From positions 1 through 8,728 of the forward strand of contig CAMHFA010000033.1 of the NCBI GenBank assembly GCA_946184255.1: a stretch of 8,728 bases of DNA, given 5' to 3'. The position numbers were made by a program, and so were the translations under genes. Below are positions 1 to 4,998 of this stretch, piece after piece (position 1 is the stretch's first letter; every line of letters begins with the position of its first letter). Below the pieces are notes generated by a model. It was not told the DNA's origin, did not search any database, and saw only the letters and a program-made list of their open reading frames with translations. Source of the stretch: an uncultured Bacteroidales bacterium. GTDB lineage: Bacteria > Bacteroidota > Bacteroidia > Bacteroidales > UBA932.

Positions 1-548
1 TTCTTCTTGTCAAGGCCGTAGGCAAGGGCTGCTGCGGTAGGCTCATTGATAATCCTCTTCACATCGAGGGCGGCAATCTGTCCAGCCTCCTTGGTAGCCT
101 GACGCTGTGAGTCAGAGAAGTATGCAGGGACTGTGATGACAGCCTCAGTGACATCCTGACGGAGATAATCCTCAGCGGTCTTCTTCATCTTCTGAAGCAC
201 CATTGCGGAGATCTCCTGAGGGGAATAGAGCTTGCCGTTGATATCCACTCGAGGAGTATTGTTTTCACCACGGACCACTTTATAAGGTACGCGGTTGACT
301 TCCTTGGTCACCTGGTCATAGGTCTCACCCATGAACCTCTTGATGGAGAACACTGTATTCTGAGGATTGGTGATAGCCTGACGCTTTGCCGGGTTACCGA
401 TCTTCCTCTCACCTCCGTCAGTGAAAGCCACTACGGAAGGAGTTGTCCTCTCACCCTCATTGTTGATTATGACGGTAGGCTGGTTGCCTTCCATGACCGA
501 AACGCACGAATTGGTGGTTCCAAGGTCGATTCCGATGATTTTTCCCAT
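1..548 (-). CDS. dnaK: Molecular chaperone DnaK (Hsp70), N-terminal part, cut by window edge
   Basis: DnaK is the cytosolic ATP-dependent Hsp70 chaperone, which works with DnaJ and GrpE. Only the first 182 codons are present; the gene continues beyond base 1. They cover the first half of the nucleotide-binding domain. Visible landmarks are the phosphate-1 loop [11 protein letters not shown] at residues 5-15, FSIKRFMG at 67-74 with K70 at the same position as the catalytic lysine of E. coli Dna[16 protein letters not shown], and the segment [17 protein letters not shown] at the cut end. The start is the ATG at 548-546, which gives the canonical [13 protein letters not shown] beginning and has a good Shine-Dalgarno 10 bases upstream. 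The reading frame is intact. Its own promoter element lies upstream, so it is probably transcribed separately from the queF cluster. Identification is secure; the C-terminal half cannot be judged. Confidence 0.97.
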   Translation of the reverse strand, partial: MGKIIGIDLGTTNSCVSVMEGNQPTVIINNEGERTTPSVVAFTDGGERKIGNPAKRQAITNPQNTVFSIKRFMGETYDQVTKEVNRVPYKVVRGENNTPRVDINGKLYSPQEISAMVLQKMKKTAEDYLRQDVTEAVITVPAYFSDSQRQATKEAGQIAALDVKRIINEPTAAALAYGLDKK

Positions 549-557
549 ATTCTTTTT

Positions 558-565
558 TCTCCTTT
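558..565 (-). promoter_or_regulatory. Shine-Dalgarno of dnaK
   Basis: The minus strand reads AAAGGAGA here, with AGGAG at 563-559 and 10 bases to the ATG at 548. It is the only convincing Shine-Dalgarno in the window. All other starts have A-rich or unremarkable upstream sequence, as is usual in Bacteroidota. It fits a highly expressed chaperone gene and supports the chosen dnaK start. Confidence 0.75.
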
Positions 566-577
566 ATTATTTACTGA

Positions 578-585
578 CAAATTTA
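578..585 (-). promoter_or_regulatory. Candidate dnaK promoter, Bacteroidota -7 element
   Basis: The minus strand reads TAAATTTG (585 to 578), a full match to the TAnnTTTG -7 consensus of the Bacteroidota housekeeping sigma factor. There is no TTG at the usual distance of about 20 bases upstream; that position falls in the GC-rich hairpin at 587-614. The match to the full promoter is therefore only half. Transcription would start near 574, giving a leader of roughly 25 bases that contains the Shine-Dalgarno. No CIRCE-type operator was seen. Confidence 0.5.
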
Positions 586-586
586 A

Positions 587-614
587 GGCGCCCGGAACTC
601 ACGAACCGGACGCC
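587..614 (-). terminator. Hairpin between queF and dnaK, possible terminator
   Basis: On the minus strand the stem GGCGTCCGG (614-606) pairs with CCGGGCGCC (595-587) over nine positions, including one G-U wobble in RNA, around a 10-base loop. It lies about 50 bases after the queF stop codon and is followed by TTAAATTT, a weak and broken T tract. It probably ends the transcript of the prfA/yhhQ/queF cluster, but it also abuts the dnaK -7 element. A regulatory role at the dnaK promoter is an alternative. Read on the plus strand, the wobble becomes a C-A mismatch, which favours function on the minus strand. Confidence 0.5.
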
Positions 615-661
615 CTAGTCAATAACCAATGTTATGCCAAGCCTATCGGGCTGACAATTTG

Positions 662-1117
662 TCACTCATGGGTAGAGAAACGCTGCCGGGCAAGGGCCTC
701 ATATTCAGTCCCTGGACGGCCGTAATTGGCATAAGGATGGATGGATATCCCCCCTCTAGGAGTGAACAGGCCCAACACCTCGATGTACTTCGGATCCATC
801 AACTTGATCAGGTCGTTCATGATTATATTGACGCAATCCTCATGGAAACCGCCATGGTTCCTGAAGCTGAAGAGATATAGCTTAAGACTCTTGCTCTCTA
901 CCATCCTGATGTCCGGAATGTAGCTTATACGGATCTCCGCGAAATCGGGCTGTCCGGTTATAGGGCAAAGGGTGGTGAACTCAGGGCAGTTGAAGCGGAC
1001 CCAATAGTCCCTGCCGGGATGCATGTTCTCGAATGTCTCCAGAACCTCAGGAGCATAATCCATCTTATATCTGGTCGCGTGGCCAAGGGCCTCCAGGCCT
1101 TCTTTCTTCCTGTCCAT
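662..1117 (-). CDS. queF: NADPH-dependent 7-cyano-7-deazaguanine (preQ0) reductase QueF
   Basis: QueF reduces the nitrile of preQ0 to the aminomethyl group of preQ1 with two NADPH, a cytosolic step of queuosine synthesis. The protein is of the short unimodular type, 151 residues from the ATG at 1117. In that numbering the nucleophilic Cys is C51 in [10 protein letters not shown] and the proton donor is D58, seven residues later, as in the B. subtilis enzyme. The family signature ESKSLK is at 74-79 and the substrate-binding FHE at 91-93. The ATG lies two bases after the TGA of the transporter gene, so translation is probably coupled. A TTG at 1123 overlapping that stop would add two residues but is less likely. 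No Shine-Dalgarno is visible. The pairing with a queuosine-precursor transporter suggests that imported preQ0 is the substrate, alongside or instead of de novo preQ0. Confidence 0.95.
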   Translation of the reverse strand: MDRKKEGLEALGHATRYKMDYAPEVLETFENMHPGRDYWVRFNCPEFTTLCPITGQPDFAEIRISYIPDIRMVESKSLKLYLFSFRNHGGFHEDCVNIIMNDLIKLMDPKYIEVLGLFTPRGGISIHPYANYGRPGTEYEALARQRFSTHE

Positions 1118-1119
1118 AA

Positions 1120-1800
1120 TCAATAATCGAATATCTTGAATGGATTATAATGAATGTCACGGTCATAGACATCTTCCTCTTCGACCTCCTTGAGCTTACG
1201 CACCACCCTGGTCGTGACAGGCAGGATGATGATCTCGTAAAGCACTTTGAAAGTCACCTGGAACAGCATCATCCAGGCGAGGTCCTTCCAAGGAGTTCCC
1301 CAGAATGCAATAGGCATGAAGATGAGCGAGTCAAGGCATTCACCTGCAATCGAAGAGACGATAGCCCTGACCGAGAAACTCTTCCCGTCCTGGGCCACCT
1401 TCATCTTGCTCATCACATAGGCGTTGAAGGTAGATCCGGCAAGGAAGGCAAGCAGGGAGGCAAGCAGGATGCGCGGGGCCATCTTGAACACGAAATCGAA
1501 ATGCTCGCCGCCGGTCCAGAAAGGAGCGGCAGGGAGGAGCACTGCGATCTGGGCTGTCAGGGCCACGAACAGGTTCATGGCGAAGGCGGTCCAGATTACA
1601 AGCCTGGCCTTACGGTATCCCCACACCTCGGTGAAGCAGTCATTGAGGATGTAGGATATCGGGAATATCAATACCGCACAGGGAAGGGTGATCTTTCCGA
1701 GGGCAAAAACCTTTGCTGCGAAAAGGTTGGATGAAATAAGACAAACCGTGAACAACACGGCCATCAGCACGAAAGCTGAAGAGAAACTGTTTTTCTGCAT
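1120..1800 (-). CDS. yhhQ: Queuosine precursor transporter, YhhQ/DUF165 (VUT) family
   Basis: This 226-residue membrane protein belongs to the COG1738/YhhQ family, whose E. coli member imports preQ0 and preQ1. About six hydrophobic segments are visible, near residues 8-28, 37-54, 66-90, 107-128, 147-165 and 173-197. The family signature [20 protein letters not shown] follows the second segment, and [19 protein letters not shown], the other conserved stretch, is in the fifth. The C-terminus is charged and cytosolic in style ([14 protein letters not shown]). The start is the ATG at 1800. Its upstream sequence is not a Shine-Dalgarno but the A-rich tail of a predicted preQ1-I-like pseudoknot. 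queF follows after two bases and prfA precedes by 42 bases. Family assignment is firm; whether it carries preQ0, preQ1 or both is inferred from the family and from the adjacent reductase. Confidence 0.92.
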   Translation of the reverse strand: MQKNSFSSAFVLMAVLFTVCLISSNLFAAKVFALGKITLPCAVLIFPISYILNDCFTEVWGYRKARLVIWTAFAMNLFVALTAQIAVLLPAAPFWTGGEHFDFVFKMAPRILLASLLAFLAGSTFNAYVMSKMKVAQDGKSFSVRAIVSSIAGECLDSLIFMPIAFWGTPWKDLAWMMLFQVTFKVLYEIIILPVTTRVVRKLKEVEEEDVYDRDIHYNPFKIFDY

Positions 1801-1802
1801 TT

Positions 1803-1832
1803 CTAGTTTTTTAAGTGGTTCCCTAGTACACT
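1803..1832 (-). promoter_or_regulatory. Candidate class I preQ1 riboswitch (H-type pseudoknot) before the queuosine transporter
   Basis: On the minus strand AGTG (1832-1829) pairs with CACT (1817-1814) as P1. The loop begins with T1828, then contains CTAG (1826-1823), which pairs with CTAG (1806-1803) as P2. GGAA (1822-1819) and C1818 complete the loop, and T plus six A's (1813-1807) link P1 to P2. In known preQ1-I aptamers a U follows the P1 5' strand, a C just before the P1 3' strand pairs with preQ1, and an A-rich tail leads into P2; each has a counterpart here. P1 is only 4 bp and the RNA is 30 nt, slightly shorter than the 33-34 nt classics. The pseudoknot ends two bases before the transporter ATG, so ligand binding would block initiation. 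No terminator hairpin follows, which points to translational control. No database search was possible. Confidence 0.68.
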
Positions 1833-1842
1833 GTTTGTATCA

Positions 1843-2934
1843 TTAATCGCCGGCTTCTTTAAGGCGCTCGGCATTTTCTGCTATCTGAAGCTGGTTGATG
1901 CACTCTTGGATGTCTCCATCCATGAAGACAGGAAGGTTGTACATCGACCAGTTGATCCTGTGGTCCGTAACACGTCCCTGGGGATAGTTGTAAGTACGGA
2001 TCTTGGCGGAACGGTCTCCGGTGGACACCATTGTCTTGCGCTTGGCACCGATTTCGTCAAGATATTTCTGATGCTCTAGGTTGTACAGACGGGTTCTAAG
2101 TTCCTCGAAAGCACGGTCCTTGTTCTTGAGCTGGGACCTCTCCTCCTGGCACTGGACAACAAGGCCGGTAGGAAGGTGGGTCAGACGCACCGCTGAATAG
2201 GTGGTGTTGACTCCCTGCCCGCCAGGGCCTGATGCACAGAAGAGATCCAGGCGGATGTCCTCCCACTTGAGATCCACATCAAACTCGCCAGCCTCAGGGA
2301 ACACTGCCACTGAAGCAGCCGAAGTCTGGATCCTTCCCTGGGTCTCTGTCTGGGGAACACGCTGTACCCTATGGACACCGGACTCATATTTCATTATTCC
2401 GTAAACTCCCTCATCATTTGAGGAGAGCTTGAAGACGATCATCTTGAAGCCACCGGAAGTACCGGGGGTTGCATCGTTGATCTCGAGTTTCCATCCCCTC
2501 TTTTCAGCGAACTTGGAATACATCCTGAAAAGGTCGCCTGCAAAGATGGCAGCCTCGTCACCTCCGGTACCGCCACGGATTTCCACAATAGCGTTCTTGG
2601 CATCATCCGGATCGGCAGGGATCAGAAGTATCTTTATCTGTTCCTCCATCTGGGGAAGAAGTGGTTCGATCTCAGCCACCTCGGCACGGGCCATCTCACG
2701 GAGGTCCTCATCCTTCTCATTGATGAGGATATCCTTTGCCTCTGCAAGCTCTTCTACCTTTCTCTTGTAATCCAGTCCGGTCTTTACTATCGGCTCAAGC
2801 TGCTTGTAGTCCTTATTCAGTTGGACATATTTCTTCATGTCAGCTATCACCGCCGGATCCGACAATTGGGCCTGCAGTGAATTGTATTTGTCCTGGAGAG
2901 CCAGGATCTTGTCAACCAGAGTGTTCTCTGCCAT
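1843..2934 (-). CDS. prfA: Peptide chain release factor 1 (RF1)
   Basis: RF1 reads UAA and UAG in the ribosomal A site and triggers peptidyl-tRNA hydrolysis. The 363-residue length is normal for the family. The N-terminal region (about 1-110) is the coiled, charged domain 1. The stop-codon recognition tripeptide of the PxT type is P194-Q195-T196 in RVPQTETQGRIQTSAA. The catalytic GGQ is at 238-240 in FCASGPGGQGVNTTYSAVR, followed by the basic segment ERSQLKNKDRAFEELR. The IRTYNYPQGRVTDHR stretch near 310-328 is typical. PxT rather than SPF separates it from RF2. The start is the ATG at 2934, with no Shine-Dalgarno. The preceding gene ends 12 bases upstream, so the two are probably co-transcribed; the next gene, the queuosine transporter, is 42 bases downstream behind a predicted riboswitch. 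Confidence 0.96.
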   Translation of the reverse strand: MAENTLVDKILALQDKYNSLQAQLSDPAVIADMKKYVQLNKDYKQLEPIVKTGLDYKRKVEELAEAKDILINEKDEDLREMARAEVAEIEPLLPQMEEQIKILLIPADPDDAKNAIVEIRGGTGGDEAAIFAGDLFRMYSKFAEKRGWKLEINDATPGTSGGFKMIVFKLSSNDEGVYGIMKYESGVHRVQRVPQTETQGRIQTSAASVAVFPEAGEFDVDLKWEDIRLDLFCASGPGGQGVNTTYSAVRLTHLPTGLVVQCQEERSQLKNKDRAFEELRTRLYNLEHQKYLDEIGAKRKTMVSTGDRSAKIRTYNYPQGRVTDHRINWSMYNLPVFMDGDIQECINQLQIAENAERLKEAGD

Positions 2935-2946
2935 AATCAGTTCAGT

Positions 2947-4065
2947 TTAAAGCTCCTTCACGTAGCATCTGCGCCGCATGAACAGCTCGTTTTCATATTT
3001 CCCCCACACATTAGCGGGCCCGTTGGACTCGATCTGGGGATTGGTGATGGCCCACTTGGTACCTTGCTGACGATACTTTGCGGACATCGTGCAATGATAA
3101 ATCGACGACACTCCCTTGTTCTGCCATTTAGGCACAGCACCGTTGAGCATCAAGTCCACCGTGTCATATTCACGCATGGCCTTGAGCAGATACCACCATC
3201 CGAACGGAAACAGGTGACCCTTAGCCTTTTGCAGTGCAGGAGAGATGGTCGGGAAAGTAATCCCGAACCCTACCAGTTCCTCGTTCTCATCAAATATTAT
3301 GCTGCTCGTCTTGTCATTCACAAACTTAAGCACGTCGGCAGCCTCTTCATCAATCTCTTCCTTGGTGAAAGGAATGAAGTTATAGACGGATTGCGCGAAA
3401 CTCTCATTGTACACATCGAAGAAATACCTGACCATCTTTGGATCTTTCTTCAACTTCTCAAGGCTTCCCTCATGGAGATTGTACCTCTCCTTGAGAATGG
3501 AGGCAATGCGTCTGATCTTCTCCTGGGGTTCCTGGTCAGCCCGAACCTTGTACTGCACCCAATCACATTCCTTCACATAGCCGAATTCATTCATGAAGTC
3601 GTTATAGTAAGGATAATTGTAGATGCAATTGAAGGGAGGTACGTTCTGGAATCCTTCAATGAGCATTCCCTGCTTTCCAAGGGTGTTGTAATAAAGGGGG
3701 CCATGGATTTCGGTCATCCCATTCTCCCTTGCCCACGATTCAGCCGTTTCAAGAAGCAGTCTTGCAACCTCCATGTCGTTGATTGCATCAAACCAGCCGA
3801 AACGGGCCCTCTTCTTGTCATACAAGGCGTTGTAGCGAGGATTGATCATCCCGCAAATCCTGCCGACAACCTTCTTTCCATCCAAGACCATCCACATCTT
3901 CCTCTGGCAATAGGAAAGGGTGGAAACCTTGGTGAGGGATTTTACTTGATCGGAGTGGAGAGCCGGGACGTATTGGGGGCAATCCCTATACAGTTCATCA
4001 GGAAACTTGATGAAACGTCTCAAGTCCCTTTTACTCAAAACCTCAACTACCTTGTAAACTGACAT
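2947..4065 (-). CDS. GNAT-fold acetyltransferase-like protein of unknown substrate (YghO-like)
   Basis: A 372-residue soluble protein. The opening FIKFPDELYRDCPQYVPAL and the N-terminal segment VVGRICGMINPRYN (about residues 65-79) resemble a widespread family usually annotated as a GNAT N-acetyltransferase or YghO-like protein. A second GNAT-like stretch, ELVGFGITFPTISPAL, lies in the C-terminal half, so it may be a tandem GNAT fold. I see no catalytic residues that I can assign and no signal peptide or membrane segment. The start is the ATG at 4065, because sequence resembling the family begins directly after it. A strong promoter element ends only four bases upstream, so the mRNA may be leaderless. 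prfA follows after 12 bases. The family is recognised with moderate confidence; the substrate is unknown, and co-transcription with prfA and the queuosine genes does not by itself define a role. Confidence 0.6.
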   Translation of the reverse strand: MSVYKVVEVLSKRDLRRFIKFPDELYRDCPQYVPALHSDQVKSLTKVSTLSYCQRKMWMVLDGKKVVGRICGMINPRYNALYDKKRARFGWFDAINDMEVARLLLETAESWARENGMTEIHGPLYYNTLGKQGMLIEGFQNVPPFNCIYNYPYYNDFMNEFGYVKECDWVQYKVRADQEPQEKIRRIASILKERYNLHEGSLEKLKKDPKMVRYFFDVYNESFAQSVYNFIPFTKEEIDEEAADVLKFVNDKTSSIIFDENEELVGFGITFPTISPALQKAKGHLFPFGWWYLLKAMREYDTVDLMLNGAVPKWQNKGVSSIYHCTMSAKYRQQGTKWAITNPQIESNGPANVWGKYENELFMRRRCYVKEL

Positions 4066-4069
4066 TCTG

Positions 4070-4100
4070 CAAAGATAGGCAATAACCTGAAATTAATCAA
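4070..4100 (-). promoter_or_regulatory. Bacteroidota promoter for the GNAT-like/prfA/yhhQ/queF cluster
   Basis: On the minus strand, TTG (4100-4098), a spacer of exactly 20 bases and TATCTTTG (4077-4070) match the Bacteroidota -33 TTG / -7 TAnnTTTG pattern. This is the best promoter in the window. It lies in the 46-base gap after mazG, so the cluster can be transcribed independently of mazG. The -7 box ends four bases before the ATG at 4065, which puts the expected transcription start at or within a few bases of the start codon. Confidence 0.72.
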
Positions 4101-4111
4101 GCCCTTATCTG

Positions 4112-4930
4112 CTACAGGCCCTTGGCCTTCCCTTCATCCCAGATAGCATCCATTTCAGCCAGAGTCATTTCGTGCAAGTCCCTGCCTTGACGGATGGTGT
4201 TCTCTTCCAAATATGTGAAACGCCTGCGGAATTTGTCACAGGCACGGTTCAGAGCCGTGTCAGGATCTATTCCATAAAGCCGGGCAGCATTCACCGTTGC
4301 AAACATGAAGTCTCCAAGTTCTTCTTCCGCCCTGTCGAAGGCAGCTGCCTTTTCTTCTTCCGTCTTGGCAGCCTCAACTGATTTGAACTCAGCCTCCAGT
4401 TCCTTCTGCTCCTCCTTGACCTTGTCCCAGACCTGCTGCTTCTCTTCCCAGTCAAATCCCACTCCCCTGGCCTTGTCCTGCATGGAGAAAGCTTTAAGGA
4501 TAGGAGGCAATGAATCCGGAATACCCGAAAGGATGCGCTTGTTCCCTCCCTTTTCCTTGGCCTTGAGCATCTCCCAGTTGGTAGAGACTTCTTCGGCATC
4601 TGCCACTTTGGTAGTGGAGAAAACATGCGGATGACGGTAAATCATCTTCTCGCAGAGTTTGTTGAGTACGTCTGCTATGTCGTACCTGCCTTCTTCCTCG
4701 GCAATCTTCGCGTAAAAGATAACGTGAAGGAAAACGTCCCCCAATTCCTTTTCAAGGGCTGCTTCATCTTTCTTAAGGACGGCGTCGCTCAGCTCATAAA
4801 CCTCCTCGATGGTCATAGGCCTCAAGGTGTCAATGGTCTGGGCATGATTCCACGGACACTCTGCCCTCAAACGATCCATTACATCCAGAGCCCTCTCAAA
4901 TGCTTTCAGTTTCTTCTCTTTATTCTCCAT
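4112..4930 (-). CDS. mazG: Nucleoside triphosphate pyrophosphohydrolase MazG
   Basis: MazG hydrolyses NTPs and dNTPs to the monophosphate and pyrophosphate in the cytosol and is regarded as a housecleaning enzyme. The protein has 272 residues from the ATG at 4930 and contains both MazG repeats of the E. coli type. The N-terminal repeat has RAECPWNHAQT (22-32), EEVYE (42-46) and ELGD (62-65), the EExxE...ExxD magnesium-binding pattern. The C-terminal repeat has KVKEEQKELEAE followed by EEELGDFMFATVNAARLYG. The charged segment between the C-terminal metal motifs (VEAAKTEEEKAAAFDRAE) looks a little longer than in E. coli. An in-frame TTG at 4948 would add six residues but lies inside the predicted promoter region, so the ATG is preferred. 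The stop is TAG. It is the first gene of the minus-strand block and divergent from the CoA-transferase. Confidence 0.94.
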   Translation of the reverse strand: MENKEKKLKAFERALDVMDRLRAECPWNHAQTIDTLRPMTIEEVYELSDAVLKKDEAALEKELGDVFLHVIFYAKIAEEEGRYDIADVLNKLCEKMIYRHPHVFSTTKVADAEEVSTNWEMLKAKEKGGNKRILSGIPDSLPPILKAFSMQDKARGVGFDWEEKQQVWDKVKEEQKELEAEFKSVEAAKTEEEKAAAFDRAEEELGDFMFATVNAARLYGIDPDTALNRACDKFRRRFTYLEENTIRQGRDLHEMTLAEMDAIWDEGKAKGL

Positions 4931-4933
4931 AGG

Positions 4934-4964
4934 CTGCAAAAATAACAAAAAAAGGCTATCTTTG
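4934..4964 (+). promoter_or_regulatory. Promoter of the CoA-transferase gene
   Basis: The plus strand carries TATCTTTG at 4957-4964, a full -7 match, and CTG at 4934-4936 exactly 20 bases upstream, one base off the -33 TTG. Transcription would start near 4968-4970 and give a leader of about 30 bases before the ATG at 4999. The -33 part lies over the mazG -7 box and start site, so the two promoters can hardly be occupied together. Confidence 0.6.
4937..4944 (-). promoter_or_regulatory. mazG promoter, -7 element
   Basis: The minus strand reads TATTTTTG (4944 to 4937), a full match to TAnnTTTG, followed by CAG as at the 4070 promoter. Nineteen bases upstream is TTC (4966-4964) rather than TTG, so the -33 match is partial. 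Six bases separate the box from the mazG ATG at 4930, implying a leader of at most a few bases. The site overlaps the promoter of the divergent CoA-transferase gene. Confidence 0.6.
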
Positions 4965-4998
4965 AAGCCGAATTATAACCAAGAAACAATCTGTCTGC

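Noticed and set aside
640..652. Small hairpin AGCC/GGCT after queF
   Set aside because: It has four pairs and is not followed by T residues; the hairpin at 587-614 is a far better terminator candidate.
549..661. CIRCE or other known heat-shock operator before dnaK
   Set aside because: No sequence resembling the CIRCE inverted repeat is present; the only inverted repeat is the GC-rich hairpin.
1118..1123. TTG start for queF overlapping the transporter stop
   Set aside because: An ATG six bases further on gives a normal QueF N-terminus and needs no rare start.
1150..1734. Open frame of 194 codons on the plus strand, opposite the queuosine transporter
   Set aside because: It is rich in charged His/Asp/Arg residues and has no family resemblance, as expected for an antisense shadow of a membrane protein gene.
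3064..4062. Long open frame of 332 codons on the plus strand, opposite the GNAT-like gene
   Set aside because: It is antisense to a gene with recognisable family sequence. Its translation shows no domain, and the frame is open because of the codon composition of the real gene.
4931..4948. TTG start for mazG six codons before the ATG
   Set aside because: The added residues overlap the predicted -7 element, and the ATG gives the usual MazG beginning.
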